Assembly (NCBI RefSeq): GCF_037154015.1
Contig: NZ_JBANRL010000001.1
Span: forward strand, 1,116,001-1,180,000
Reading direction: 5' to 3'
Source of the DNA: Altererythrobacter aquiaggeris
Lineage (GTDB): Bacteria; Pseudomonadota; Alphaproteobacteria; Sphingomonadales; Sphingomonadaceae
DNA length: 64,000 bases
Shown one piece after another: positions 52,975 to 62,358 of the stretch (position 1 is the stretch's first letter; each line of letters starts with the position of its first letter). The notes beneath the pieces are model-generated. The model was not told the origin of the DNA and made no database searches. It saw only the letters and a list, made by a program, of their open reading frames with translations. The position numbers and the translations under genes were made by a program.

Positions 52975-54000
52975 ATGGGTTACCGAGTAGTTGTGGTCGG
53001 CGCGACCGGAAATGTCGGGCGCGAAATGATGCAAATTCTTGCCGAGCGCGAATTTCCGATTGATGAAATCGCGGCTGTGGCGAGTTCGCGCTCGCACGGC
53101 TCGGAAGTCGAGTTCGGCGACACGGGCAAAATGCTCAAGTGCAGGAATATAGAGCACTTTGACTTTGCGGGATGGGATATCGCGCTGTTCTCCGCTGGAT
53201 CTGCCGTGTCGAAACAATATGCTCCGATCGCTGCTGCGGCAGGGTGTGTCGTGATCGACAACAGCTCTCTTTACCGGATGGACCCCGATGTTCCGCTGAT
53301 CGTTCCCGAGGTAAATCCCGATGCAATCGATGATTTTGCAAAGCGCAACATGATAGCCAACCCGAACTGTTCGACCGCGCAGCTAGTCGTTGCGCTGAAG
53401 CCCTTGCACGATGCGGCGACGATCAAGCGGGTGGTTGTTTCGACTTATCAATCGGTGTCGGGTGCGGGCAAAGCGGGTATGGACGAACTTTTTTCTCAAA
53501 GCCGCGCGATTTTCGTGGGTGATCAGGTCGAACCACGCACTTTTACCAAACAAATCGCTTTCAATGTAATTCCGCACATCGATGTCTTCCTTGATGATGG
53601 TTCGACCAAGGAAGAATGGAAGATGGTGGTCGAAACGAAGAAAATTCTCGACCCGAAAATCAAGATGAACGCGACTTGCGTGCGCGTGCCGGTTTTCGTG
53701 GGCCATAGCGAAAGCGTCAACATCGAGTTCGAAAACGAACTTTCAGCAGAGCAGGCACAGGACATCTTGCGCGAGGCGCCGGGTATCATGCTCATCGATA
53801 AGCGCGAAGATGGCGGATACATTACACCCACAGAAGCGGCGGGTGAGGGCGCCACATATATCAGCCGCGTGCGTGAAGATCCGACGGTTGAATACGGCTT
53901 GTCACTGTGGTGCGTGTCGGACAATCTGCGCAAGGGCGCGGCACTTAACGCAGTGCAAATCGCCGAATTGCTTGGCCGGAGACATCTGAAGAAGGGATAG
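52975..54000 (+). CDS. asd: Aspartate-semialdehyde dehydrogenase
   Basis: The 341-residue enzyme has the N-terminal dinucleotide loop VVVGATGNVGREM (6-18) and active-site Cys132 in ANPNCSTAQLV. The later HIDVF and RVPVFVGHSESVNIEFE segments fit the substrate-binding region. It reduces aspartyl phosphate to aspartate semialdehyde, the branch point to lysine, diaminopimelate, methionine and threonine. It is full length. A lipoprotein gene follows six bases downstream, a neighbour with no obvious link to the pathway. Confidence 0.96.
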   Translation: MGYRVVVVGATGNVGREMMQILAEREFPIDEIAAVASSRSHGSEVEFGDTGKMLKCRNIEHFDFAGWDIALFSAGSAVSKQYAPIAAAAGCVVIDNSSLYRMDPDVPLIVPEVNPDAIDDFAKRNMIANPNCSTAQLVVALKPLHDAATIKRVVVSTYQSVSGAGKAGMDELFSQSRAIFVGDQVEPRTFTKQIAFNVIPHIDVFLDDGSTKEEWKMVVETKKILDPKIKMNATCVRVPVFVGHSESVNIEFENELSAEQAQDILREAPGIMLIDKREDGGYITPTEAAGEGATYISRVREDPTVEYGLSLWCVSDNLRKGAALNAVQIAELLGRRHLKKG

Positions 54001-54006
54001 ACCGCG

Positions 54007-54591
54007 ATGAGATTACTCAACGGAAGTCTGTGCGCGGGGGCACTGTTCCTGCTGGCAGCGTGTTCGGCCGAACCGGGTACTGGCCCGGCCGGACAAACCG
54101 GATCGCCCACACAGCCTGACGTCTCGGCGGAAAAACCGGGCTTCGTCCGGTTGTCGGGAGAGAGTGTGCGCACGACCGGCGCCGATGGTTTTGAAATTCC
54201 GTTTGGCACCTCGCGCCAACTGACCGAAACAGCAATAGGTCTGGCTCTGGGCGACCCGCAATCCCGCAACGAAAATCTGGAATGCGGTGCTGGACCAATG
54301 CAGTTCAGCGATTACAAATCAGGTCTGACGCTGAATTTTCAAAGCGGAAATCTGGTCGGATGGACGCTGCGCAAGAATGACGACGAGCGACTGGTCACAA
54401 CCGCCGAAAATGTGGCGCCCGGCACCGGTTTAGCCGGCGCCATGCGTGTCTATAAGCTTGATGCGCTGGAAGAAAGCACGCTGGGCGAAGAATTCGCAAC
54501 TGACGAAGGGATTGGTTTGTTTGTCACAGATGCCGAAAGCGGGAAAGAGATCGAAAGCCTTTATGCCGGTACGAACTGCTTCTTTCGGTGA
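54007..54591 (+). CDS. Hypothetical lipoprotein
   Basis: The 194-residue protein has a lipoprotein signal peptide, MRLLNGSLCAGALFLLAAC, with lipobox LAAC (Cys19). A Gly/Pro linker and a globular part follow, containing two more cysteines (ENLECGAGP and the penultimate GTNCFFR). I do not recognise the family. It lies six bases after asd and overlaps the start of the DsbA-like isomerase gene (GTGA), so it belongs to that coupled run of four genes. Confidence 0.78.
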   Translation: MRLLNGSLCAGALFLLAACSAEPGTGPAGQTGSPTQPDVSAEKPGFVRLSGESVRTTGADGFEIPFGTSRQLTETAIGLALGDPQSRNENLECGAGPMQFSDYKSGLTLNFQSGNLVGWTLRKNDDERLVTTAENVAPGTGLAGAMRVYKLDALEESTLGEEFATDEGIGLFVTDAESGKEIESLYAGTNCFFR

Positions 54592-55235
54592 CGCTGGCGG
54601 CTGAACTTTACTGGTCGTTCCGCTCCCCTTACAGCTACCTGGCGATCGGGCGTTACCGGGCGCTGACCGAAATGTACGACGTCGCAATCGATCTTCGGCC
54701 AGTCTATCCGCTGGCGATCAGGCAGCCTGAATTTTTTGAACGCAGCCACCCCAACTGGCTCGGCTATACCTTTCGCGACATGATACGGGTTGCCAAATTT
54801 CATGGCATCCCTTTTGCGCCGCCGCGGCCGGATCCAATTGTGCAGGATATGACCACGCGCAAAATTGCTGACGTCCAGCCACATATTCATCGCCTTACCC
54901 GTATGGGACAATCTGCCGCCCGGCGGGGCAAGTCGCTTGCTTTCGCCGATGAGGTTTCGCGGCTGATATGGGGCGGGACCGAGCGCTGGGACGAAGGCGA
55001 TCATCTGGCCGGTGCCGCAGCACGCGCCGGGCTCGATCTGGCCGTACTTGAGGCCGAAGCCGTTAATGATGCCGGGGGTCTGGATGCGGAGATCGCCGCC
55101 AATCAGGATGCGCTGGAGGCGGCGGGCCATTGGGGCGTGCCGACCTTGGTGTTCGAAGGAGAGCCATTCTTTGGACAGGACCGGATTGAAATGGTGCTGT
55201 GGCGTATGAACGAGCATGGTCTGACAGAACGGTGA
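54588..55235 (+). CDS. DsbA-fold 2-hydroxychromene-2-carboxylate isomerase-like protein
   Basis: The 215-residue protein starts AELYWSFRSPYSYLAIGRY, the signature of the kappa-GST/HCCA isomerase branch of the DsbA fold, in which Ser (here SPYSYL) replaces the CxxC active site. The end WGVPTLVFEGEPFFGQDRI also fits. HCCA isomerase acts in naphthalene degradation, but relatives are widespread without that pathway. No aromatic degradation gene is nearby, so the substrate is unknown. The start GTG overlaps the lipoprotein stop, and the end overlaps the hydrolase start. Confidence 0.86.
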   Translation: MTLAAELYWSFRSPYSYLAIGRYRALTEMYDVAIDLRPVYPLAIRQPEFFERSHPNWLGYTFRDMIRVAKFHGIPFAPPRPDPIVQDMTTRKIADVQPHIHRLTRMGQSAARRGKSLAFADEVSRLIWGGTERWDEGDHLAGAAARAGLDLAVLEAEAVNDAGGLDAEIAANQDALEAAGHWGVPTLVFEGEPFFGQDRIEMVLWRMNEHGLTER

Positions 55236-55987
55236 GCGCGGTATCAACACAAATGGTCGCTTCGTTCGACGGACAGGATATGGCGGTTCACCGGATGGGC
55301 GCGGGCAGACCGGTAATGCTGTTGCATGGTCTGTTCTCGAGCGCGGACATGAACTGGGTTCGATATGGTCATGCGGCGCTGCTGGCTGACGCCGGATTTG
55401 AATGCATCATGCCTGATTTGCGCGCACATGGTGAAAGCGCGAAGCCGCATGATGCGGCAAGCTATCCCGATGATGTACTGGCCCGCGACACACACGCCAT
55501 CGTGGAGGCGCTGGCGCTTGACGAATTCGACCTGTGCGGGTTTTCGCTTGGCGCCAGAACCGCTGTGCGTAGCGTCATGCTGGGGTTAAAGCCGCGCAAA
55601 TTGGTGCTTGCCGGCATGGGGCTGCAGGGTCTTGCCGGGTGGAGCGGGCGCTCTGACTTCTTCATCGATGCCATCGACCGCTTCGAGGATATTGTAAGGG
55701 GCGACCCGGCATATTTTGCCGTGCAGTTCATGAAGACGATGAAGGTGGACCGTGTTGCTGCCCGGCATCTCCTCAAGTCCGTCAGCGATACGCGGCCCTC
55801 TGCACTTGCAGACATCACAGCGCAGACTGCAGTGATTTGCGGCGATCAGGACCGTGATAACGGGTCACCTGCCGAATTGGCCGACGCGCTGGCTGACGGC
55901 CGGTATATAGAAATTCCGGGCACCCACATGAGCTGCGTGACCAGACCCGAACTGGGTGACGCGATAGCAGAATTCCTGTCAGCCTGA
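55232..55987 (+). CDS. Alpha/beta-hydrolase fold protein
   Basis: The 251-residue hydrolase has the oxyanion-hole segment VMLLHGLFSSADMNW near residue 27, the nucleophile elbow GFSLGAR with Ser near 103, and a late His in GTHMSCVTRPEL. The substrate is unknown; esterase or lactonase activity is possible. GTG 55232 forms a four-base overlap with the preceding stop. An ATG 21 bases later (55253) and a GTG further upstream are alternatives. It ends the asd-lipoprotein-isomerase-hydrolase run. Confidence 0.87.
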   Translation: MSAVSTQMVASFDGQDMAVHRMGAGRPVMLLHGLFSSADMNWVRYGHAALLADAGFECIMPDLRAHGESAKPHDAASYPDDVLARDTHAIVEALALDEFDLCGFSLGARTAVRSVMLGLKPRKLVLAGMGLQGLAGWSGRSDFFIDAIDRFEDIVRGDPAYFAVQFMKTMKVDRVAARHLLKSVSDTRPSALADITAQTAVICGDQDRDNGSPAELADALADGRYIEIPGTHMSCVTRPELGDAIAEFLSA

Positions 55988-56068
55988 TATCAGGCCACGC
56001 TTGATAAACTGCGCATCTGCGTTCAAACTGGTTTCAATCAAAACAAATCTGGACCGAGGATCGCCCGT

Positions 56069-57943
56069 ATGAATCGCCTTTCCGCTGCAACATCATTAAT
56101 CGCGCTTGCCATGGCCAGCAGTGCCTGCGCCACCTTACCTGCAGAAACCGCCATGAGCACGCCGGCCATGCCCGGGGAAACGGAGCAAGCCAAAGCGTTT
56201 CCGATGACACCGCAAGGTGCGGCTGACTGGGTGGCGATGGCAGAAAAAGACCTGTTCGATTTCTCTGTCGAATCGAGCAAAACCTACTGGGTCAACGCGA
56301 CTTACATAACTGTCGATACTGACGCGTTGGCGGCACAGATCGGCGCGGAAGGAACCGAAAAATCGGTGAATTACGCGTTGCAAGCCGCTGAATATGCTAA
56401 AATTTCCGGTCTCGATGCCGAAGTCGCACGCAAGCTGGATATTTTGCGTAACGGCATCGTTCTGCCTGCTCCGACAACTGCAGGCGCGGCCACAGAGCTC
56501 AACGAAATCGCGACGAAGCTCGGCTCGCAATATGGCAAGGGCATGGGCACGCTGAATGGCAAGCCGATCAATGGCTCCGACATCGAAGCGGAAATGGGCA
56601 ACCTGGATCGTACGCCGGCCGAACTGTCGGAAATGTGGGCGAGCTGGCACACGCAGGTCGGCGCCCCTATGAAAGATGACTATGCCCGCATGGTGGCGAT
56701 TGCCAATGCCGGCGCAGAAGAGCTCGGATTCGATAATGTCGGCGCGATGTGGCGGTCCGGTTACGATATGCCGGCGGACGAATTTACCGCCGAAACCGAA
56801 CGGATGTGGCGCGAAGTCAAGCCGCTGTATGACAGCCTCCACACCTATGTGCGTTCAAAGTTGAACGAACGGCACGGTGACGCTGTCCAGCCGGCCAGCG
56901 GACCCATCCGGGCTGACCTTCTGGGCAATATGTGGGCCCAGGAATGGGGCAATATCTACCCGCTCGTTGCACCCAAGGGCGCAGGCGATATCGGTTATGA
57001 TCTGACCGACCTGATTACCAAAAAAGGGCTGTCGGAAGTGGATATGGTCAGAGTGGGGGAAGATTTCTTCTCGTCATTGGGCTTCGATGCGCTGCCCGAA
57101 ACATTCTATGAGCGTAGCCAGTTTACCAAACCGGCCGACCGCGACGTGGTATGCCATGCCAGCGCGTGGGATCTCGATAACAAGGATGATCTGCGGATCA
57201 AGATGTGTATCAAAAAGAACGCCGACGATTTCATCACGATCCATCACGAACTGGGCCACAATTATTACCAGCGTGCCTATAACACGCAGGACTATCTGCA
57301 TCTGAATGGCGCAAATGACGGTTTTCACGAGGCGATCGGCGATATGGTCGCGCTGTCGATCACCCCTGAATATCTTGTCCAGATCGATATGCTGGACCGC
57401 AAGGATGTGCCGGGCACGGACAAGGACATTGGCCTGCTGCTGCGCCAGGCGATGGACAAGGTTGCGTTTCTTCCTTTCGGATTGCTGGTCGATAAATGGC
57501 GCTGGGGTGTTTTCGACGGGTCGATAACGCCCGATCAATATAACACCGCCTGGCACGGACTGAAGGAACAGTATCAGGGTATTACGCCGCCGGTTGCGCG
57601 GCCTGCCGATGCTTTCGATCCCGGTGCAAAGTATCACATTCCGGGGAACACCCCGTATTCGCGGTATTTCCTCGCCCGGATACTGCAGTTCCAGTTTTAC
57701 AAGGCAGCGTGCGATCAGGCCGGATGGAAGGGGCCGCTGCATCGCTGCAGCTTCTATGGTAACAAGGAAGTGGGCAAGAACCTCGACGCAATGCTGAAAA
57801 TGGGCGCATCGAAGCCATGGCCGGATGCATTGGAAGCTTTTACCGGTACGCGCGAAATGAGCGGCGAAGCAATGATCGAATATTTTGCTCCGCTAAAGGC
57901 TTGGCTTGATGAACAAAACAAGGGCAAGCCGCAGGGCTGGTGA
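56069..57943 (+). CDS. M2 family metallopeptidase (angiotensin-converting-enzyme-like)
   Basis: The 624-residue exported peptidase has an N-terminal signal with a possible lipobox (MASSACATLP), so it may be a lipoprotein. The zinc site is His393-Glu394-xx-His397 in IHHELGHNYY, and the third ligand is Glu421 in FHEAIGDMVAL, spaced exactly as in ACE. Most of the chain is helical, as in the M2 fold. It would release dipeptides from peptide C-termini in the periplasm. It stands alone between the hydrolase and the RimB-like gene. Confidence 0.93.
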   Translation: MNRLSAATSLIALAMASSACATLPAETAMSTPAMPGETEQAKAFPMTPQGAADWVAMAEKDLFDFSVESSKTYWVNATYITVDTDALAAQIGAEGTEKSVNYALQAAEYAKISGLDAEVARKLDILRNGIVLPAPTTAGAATELNEIATKLGSQYGKGMGTLNGKPINGSDIEAEMGNLDRTPAELSEMWASWHTQVGAPMKDDYARMVAIANAGAEELGFDNVGAMWRSGYDMPADEFTAETERMWREVKPLYDSLHTYVRSKLNERHGDAVQPASGPIRADLLGNMWAQEWGNIYPLVAPKGAGDIGYDLTDLITKKGLSEVDMVRVGEDFFSSLGFDALPETFYERSQFTKPADRDVVCHASAWDLDNKDDLRIKMCIKKNADDFITIHHELGHNYYQRAYNTQDYLHLNGANDGFHEAIGDMVALSITPEYLVQIDMLDRKDVPGTDKDIGLLLRQAMDKVAFLPFGLLVDKWRWGVFDGSITPDQYNTAWHGLKEQYQGITPPVARPADAFDPGAKYHIPGNTPYSRYFLARILQFQFYKAACDQAGWKGPLHRCSFYGNKEVGKNLDAMLKMGASKPWPDALEAFTGTREMSGEAMIEYFAPLKAWLDEQNKGKPQGW

Positions 57944-58001
57944 CCACTTTTAATTCGCTTGCCCACTTGCGGCGCTGCATGACACACGCCGCTGGAGGCT
58001 C

Positions 58002-58457
58002 ATGAAAAAGAAAAAGTTGCCAATTGTCGGGTGGCGTGAAGTTGTGAACCTGCCGGAACTGGGTGTTACGGGTATTCCGGCCAAGATCGATACGGGTGCC
58101 CGTACGTCGTCGCTTCACGCTGCCAACATCAACCTCTTTACCCGTAACGGTGAGGAGATGGCGCGCTTTGACCTCGACTTTGGCCGGGGTCAGGCTTATC
58201 GACATTGCGAGGCTGTGCGCGTGGCGCATCGCAATATCACCAGTTCCAACGGCGCGGTCGAGGAACGTTTGATCGTCAAAACCGAGATTACCATCGGTGG
58301 CGAGGCATTCCGGGCGGAATTCAGCCTGGCCGATCGCAGTGATATGGTGTTCCCCATACTCATCGGGCGAACCGCACTCAAAAGCAGATTTCTCGTTAAT
58401 CCGGGGCGGTCGTTTCTTATTTCGGACCGCGCTGACGCAAAGGAAGAATTTTTATGA
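58002..58457 (+). CDS. RimB-like retropepsin-type (ATP-dependent zinc protease family) protein
   Basis: The 151-residue protein of the PF05618 type has the aspartic-protease-like motif [16 protein letters not shown] near residues 25-40 and [15 protein letters not shown] near 120, the two hallmarks. In Pseudomonas the homologue RimB removes glutamate tails added by RimK. The next gene, overlapping by four bases, is rimK, so a paired role is a strong inference. A TGGAGG ribosome-binding site precedes ATG 58002. The older name 'ATP-dependent zinc protease' is probably misleading. Confidence 0.88.
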   Translation: MKKKKLPIVGWREVVNLPELGVTGIPAKIDTGARTSSLHAANINLFTRNGEEMARFDLDFGRGQAYRHCEAVRVAHRNITSSNGAVEERLIVKTEITIGGEAFRAEFSLADRSDMVFPILIGRTALKSRFLVNPGRSFLISDRADAKEEFL

Positions 58458-59359
58458 AAATCGCCATGCTGGCACGTAACCCGAACCTTTATTCACATAA
58501 GCGCCTGGTCGAAGCGGCCAAGGAACGCGGGCATACCTGCGACATTCTCAACACCACGCGCTGCACGGTGAACATCGCCAGCCATCGGCCGACAGTGATG
58601 TACAAGGGTGAAACGCTGGACAAATATGACGCTGTCATTCCGCGCATCGGCGCTTCGATCACGGCATATGGCCTTGCGGTGCTGCGCCAGTTCGAAATGG
58701 GCGGCGTCTGGCCGCTGAATGAAAGCGTTGCTATCGGGCGTAGCCGCGACAAATTGCGCAGCACGCAGATCATGGCGAAATACGGGCTTGGCCTGCCGCT
58801 GACCGCATATGCCAACGATCCCAAACAGGCGGAAGCGATCATCAAGGCCGTCAACGGCCCGCCGGTGGTCATCAAGCTGCTCGAAGGGACGCAGGGCATC
58901 GGTGTGGTGCTGGCTGAAACGCTCAAGGGCGGCGCGTCGATCATCGAGGCGTTCCGGGGTGCGAATATCGCGATTATGGTGCAGGAATTTATCAAGGAGG
59001 CGGGCGGCAGCGACATCCGTTGTCTGGTCGTGGGCGGCAAGGTTGTCGCCGCGATGAAGCGCCAGGGCGCCGAGGGCGAATTTCGCAGCAACCTGCACCG
59101 CGGCGGCAGCGCCCAGCTTATCAAGATCACCCCCGAAGAACGCAGCACCGCCGTGCGCGCCGCCAAGGCGATGGGTCTGAACGTGTGCGGTGTCGACTTG
59201 CTGCGATCGAATCACGGGCCAGTGATTATGGAGGTGAACAGCTCGCCGGGTCTGGAAGGTATCGAGAATGCCACGGGCAAGGATATCGCCGGGCAGATAA
59301 TCGAATTCATCGAAGGCAATGCAAAGGCCGGAAACACGAAAACCAAGGGTAAGGGGTGA
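58454..59359 (+). CDS. rimK: RimK-like ATP-grasp ligase (ribosomal protein S6 modification family)
   Basis: The 301-residue ATP-grasp enzyme has the ATP-binding stretch [20 protein letters not shown] (about 136-155), [19 protein letters not shown] and the metal-binding end [15 protein letters not shown]. The N-terminal domain starts [18 protein letters not shown] as in RimK. In E. coli RimK adds glutamates to the S6 C-terminus. It overlaps the RimB-like gene upstream and an HNH-like gene downstream by four bases each. The S6 gene lies 3 kb away, but its product lacks the usual Glu-Glu end. Confidence 0.92.
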   Translation: MKIAMLARNPNLYSHKRLVEAAKERGHTCDILNTTRCTVNIASHRPTVMYKGETLDKYDAVIPRIGASITAYGLAVLRQFEMGGVWPLNESVAIGRSRDKLRSTQIMAKYGLGLPLTAYANDPKQAEAIIKAVNGPPVVIKLLEGTQGIGVVLAETLKGGASIIEAFRGANIAIMVQEFIKEAGGSDIRCLVVGGKVVAAMKRQGAEGEFRSNLHRGGSAQLIKITPEERSTAVRAAKAMGLNVCGVDLLRSNHGPVIMEVNSSPGLEGIENATGKDIAGQIIEFIEGNAKAGNTKTKGKG

Positions 59360-59925
59360 TAAGCCGGTCACCGCAGATAAATACTGGCGACGAGCTGGAT
59401 CTGGCCAGGCTGGTCGCGAAATATTCCCTTTTTCCGCATCCCGCGGTTGTGCGCGACGTCCGCGATCCGGTGTTCCCTACCCTGAGGGTCAATCGGGAGC
59501 ATCGGTATAAACCAACCGGATGCGGGAGATATGTCGGCGACGATAACAAAAGCCCGCGATGGGCATTGCTGTGGGCGCACGGTTATAAAAGACAGACGGT
59601 GGCAAGCGGTTGGCAGGTCGCGCATATTTGGGAACGCGCAAAAGATCCGGCGTCATTCTCCCGGTTGGCCAACCTTGCTTTCGTGCCTAAATCGCTGACC
59701 CGATTGACGGACGAGGGCGGCGCAGCGGCGGCATATTTGCGCTGGCATAGCGCCCAGGTCTATAAATGGTCACCGGAAGACGCGAAAATAACCAAAGCTC
59801 CGTCCGGCTACGCCAAGCTTGAATGGAATTATTTGCCATTCTGCAAAAACCCGGCAGCGATCATTCAAGAGAGAAGGGCCAGCCAGGATTCGCTTATGCT
59901 GGCCATCAACAAGCTTCTTACCTGA
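59356..59925 (+). CDS. Uncharacterised protein with a degenerate HNH-nuclease-like motif
   Basis: I do not firmly recognise this 189-residue protein. The segment [20 protein letters not shown] (His90, then Asn106) with FVPKSLTRL resembles the H-x15-N-x8 pattern of HNH nucleases, but the last ligand place holds Thr115 instead of His or Asn. No signal peptide or membrane segment is visible, and there are two lone cysteines. The start GTG overlaps the rimK stop, and the end overlaps the convergent amn stop by eight bases. Nuclease activity is uncertain; a structural or RNA-binding role is equally possible. Confidence 0.72.
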   Translation: MISRSPQINTGDELDLARLVAKYSLFPHPAVVRDVRDPVFPTLRVNREHRYKPTGCGRYVGDDNKSPRWALLWAHGYKRQTVASGWQVAHIWERAKDPASFSRLANLAFVPKSLTRLTDEGGAAAAYLRWHSAQVYKWSPEDAKITKAPSGYAKLEWNYLPFCKNPAAIIQERRASQDSLMLAINKLLT

Positions 59926-61357
59926 ACGGTGGTTCGTTAAACGCGCGCAATTTACGCGAATGCAGCCGTTGGCCCTCCGCGCGCAATAACTCGCACGTGG
60001 TGGTCCCGATTTTCAGATGCGAGCTGATAGCCTCTTCGTAGAATTGATTGGCTTGGCCGGGCATTTTGATTTCACCATGCAGCGGCTTGTCGGATACGCA
60101 CAACAGGGTGCCGTAAGGTACGCGGAAGCGGTAGCCCTGGGCCGCAATCGTTGCGCTTTCCATATCAATACCGACTGCCCGGCTGAGGCTGAGCCGTTTG
60201 GCCGAAGCAGTGTAACGCAGCTCCCAGTTCCGGTCATCAGTAGTGACGACCGTACCCGTACGCATCCGCTTTTTCAGATCGGCACCGCCTGCACCGCTGA
60301 CCATCTCGGCTGCCTTTGCAAGCGCTTGTTGCACCTCGGCAATCGCCGGGATCGGGATTTCGGGCGGAAGGACCGGATCAAGCACATGGTCATCGCGCAA
60401 ATATGCGTGAGCCAGCACATAGTCGCCGATCTTCTGCGTCGGGCGCAGGCCGCCGCAATGCCCGATCATCAACCACGCTTCCGGTCGCAGCACAGCAAGG
60501 TGATCGGTAATCGTTTTCGCGTTTGACGGGCCGACCCCGATGTTTACCAGCGTAATCCCGTTCCGGCCTTCGGCCATCAGGTGGTACGCTGGCATCTGGT
60601 GTTTGCGCCAGGCGGCATCGGAAGCGTGTTCGTTTGCGTTCTGCGTTGCTTGATCCAGATGCATGCCGCCAGCCCCGGCGAGTGCTGTAAAATGGCCGTT
60701 GCCAATCTGCGTTCCGCCCCACTGGACGAATTCATCTACATAACGGTGGTAATTGGTGAACAGAATGAACTTTTGAAAATGCCGGGTGTCGGTGCCAGTG
60801 TAATGCGCGAGGCGTGCAAGCGAGAAGTCCGTTCGCAATCCGTCGAACAAAGATAGCGGTATAGGCAGCGCCGGATCGAGGAATTCGATCCCGTCGGCCA
60901 GCTCGTCCCCAATCATCGCCAGTTCTGTTGCGGGAAAGTGCATGGCGAGTTGCTGAGGGCTGATTCCCGCCAGTTCGGCGCCCGCATCACCGTCCAGCAC
61001 ATAGGGAAAGGGGATCTCCTGACGCGACCGGGCGACGCTGACTTCAACGTCATAATCGCTTGAAATCAATTCGAGCTGTTCGGTCAGATAATCGGCAAAC
61101 AGCGATGGTTTTGTCACAGTTGTCGCATAAATGCCCGCATCATTCAGGCGGCCAAAGGCGCGGCTGCGATCTTCTGGCTGGTGGCCGCCCGCAAAGGACA
61201 TCCGTAATTCGGGATAACAATAGCTCCCGTCACTGCGGCGTTCTGCCGGAGGTATTGCGCCGCCCTTGCCGTAACCAACAATATCGTTGCGGAGAGTATC
61301 GACCGACTTGCAATAGATTTCTTCAAGTTGGGATAAAATGTCGTTTATTGATGTCAT
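59918..61357 (-). CDS. amn: AMP nucleosidase
   Basis: The 479-residue enzyme has an N-terminal AMP-nucleosidase-specific domain and a C-terminal nucleoside-phosphorylase-like domain, with NIGVGPSNAKTITDHLAVLRPEA in part, IGHCGGLRPTQKIGDYVLAHAY and GIDMESATIAAQG. Amn splits AMP to adenine and ribose-5-phosphate, a purine-salvage and energy-charge function. ATG 61357 is chosen because the codons before it are TTG-led and not conserved. The stop overlaps the convergent HNH-like gene by eight bases. Confidence 0.94.
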   Translation of the reverse strand: MTSINDILSQLEEIYCKSVDTLRNDIVGYGKGGAIPPAERRSDGSYCYPELRMSFAGGHQPEDRSRAFGRLNDAGIYATTVTKPSLFADYLTEQLELISSDYDVEVSVARSRQEIPFPYVLDGDAGAELAGISPQQLAMHFPATELAMIGDELADGIEFLDPALPIPLSLFDGLRTDFSLARLAHYTGTDTRHFQKFILFTNYHRYVDEFVQWGGTQIGNGHFTALAGAGGMHLDQATQNANEHASDAAWRKHQMPAYHLMAEGRNGITLVNIGVGPSNAKTITDHLAVLRPEAWLMIGHCGGLRPTQKIGDYVLAHAYLRDDHVLDPVLPPEIPIPAIAEVQQALAKAAEMVSGAGGADLKKRMRTGTVVTTDDRNWELRYTASAKRLSLSRAVGIDMESATIAAQGYRFRVPYGTLLCVSDKPLHGEIKMPGQANQFYEEAISSHLKIGTTTCELLRAEGQRLHSRKLRAFNEPPFR

Positions 61358-61428
61358 CCATCGCAACTAGCGCGTGGCAATGTCTTTTTGAAGCAAAGCT
61401 TGCAATTTCCGGCTTACAAAGAGCAAAG

Positions 61429-61458
61429 AAAAGGGCGCAGCCCGCGAAGACTGCGCCC
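61429..61458 (-). terminator. Rho-independent terminator of the rpsF-rpsR-rplI operon
   Basis: Reading leftward, GGGCGCAG and CTGCGCCC (61433-61440 and 61451-61458) form a perfect 8-bp stem with a ten-base loop, followed by TTTTCTTT. It lies 24 bases after the rplI stop. Confidence 0.9.
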
Positions 61459-61481
61459 CAAACTTGTAAAACCGCAGGCTG

Positions 61482-62120
61482 TTACGCTTCGGTTTCGTCT
61501 TCCGGAGTGCCAACGTCGGAATCGGCAGAAGCCCCGTCTTCCAGCATGTCGGCAGGAATTTCACCAGGTTCAAGCGATGGATCGACTGCTTCGGTGAAGC
61601 CGACTTTTTCGCTCTGCTCTTCTTCGAACATTGCGGCCATCACGTCGATGCCCTGGCTTTGCAATTCTGCTTCATCGTCGGAACGGGCCACGTTGGCTTT
61701 GACCGTAACGTCAACTTCGGGGTGCAAGCGAACACGCACATCGAACATGCCGATTGTCTTGATCGGCGCGCCCAGAATAATCTGCCGCTTGTCGATCTGG
61801 TGGTCCTGTTCGGCCAGCTTGTCCGCAATATCGCGAACAGTCACAGAGCCGTACAATTGGCCGGAGTTCGACGATGCACGGATCAGGACGATCTGTGCGC
61901 CATCGACTTTCTCGCCTGCAGCGACAGCATCGACACGGCGTTCGTCATTCTCTTTTTCCAGACGTTCGCGGTTCGCTTCAAACACCTGCTTGTTGCCGTC
62001 ATTGGCGCGAAGGGCCTTTTTGTTAGGCAGCAGGAAGTTGCGGGCGTACCCGTCCTTCACGGTGACAACGTCACCGATCGTACCAAGCTTTTCGATACGT
62101 TCGAGGAGGATGATATCCAT
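61482..62120 (-). CDS. rplI: 50S ribosomal protein L9 with extended acidic C-terminus
   Basis: The first 150 or so residues are L9: [32 protein letters not shown] at the start (shown in part here), the long connecting helix ([10 protein letters not shown]) and the C-terminal domain ([29 protein letters not shown]). The protein is 212 residues instead of about 150, because of an acidic tail from about residue 155 (rich in Glu, Asp, Ala). The GAGGA-type ribosome-binding site of the next gene is not shared. It is the last gene of the S6-S18-L9 operon. Confidence 0.95.
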   Translation of the reverse strand: MDIILLERIEKLGTIGDVVTVKDGYARNFLLPNKKALRANDGNKQVFEANRERLEKENDERRVDAVAAGEKVDGAQIVLIRASSNSGQLYGSVTVRDIADKLAEQDHQIDKRQIILGAPIKTIGMFDVRVRLHPEVDVTVKANVARSDDEAELQSQGIDVMAAMFEEEQSEKVGFTEAVDPSLEPGEIPADMLEDGASADSDVGTPEDETEA

Positions 62121-62133
62121 GATTTAGTCCTCC

Positions 62134-62358
62134 TTACTTCACGAGGTAGGGCAGAAGGCCGATCTGGCGCGAACGCTTGATAGCCCGGGAAAGTTCACGC
62201 TGTTTCTTCGCAGAGACAGCCGTGATGCGGCTTGGGACGATCTTGCCCCGCTCGGACATGAAGCCCTGAAGCAGGCGTACGTCCTTGTAATCGATCGCGG
62301 GCGCACCCTTGCCGGAAAACGGGCAAGACTTGCGGCGGCGGAAAAACGGACGTGCCAT
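62134..62358 (-). CDS. rpsR: 30S ribosomal protein S18
   Basis: The 74-residue protein starts [16 protein letters not shown] and contains [20 protein letters not shown] and [21 protein letters not shown] (each in part), which define S18. It binds S6 on the 30S platform. Its start codon shares one base with the rpsF stop (62358), so translation is coupled. rplI follows after 13 bp. Cys12 (KSCPFSG) suggests the zinc-type N-terminus is partly kept, but only one Cys is seen. Confidence 0.97.
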   Translation of the reverse strand: MARPFFRRRKSCPFSGKGAPAIDYKDVRLLQGFMSERGKIVPSRITAVSAKKQRELSRAIKRSRQIGLLPYLVK

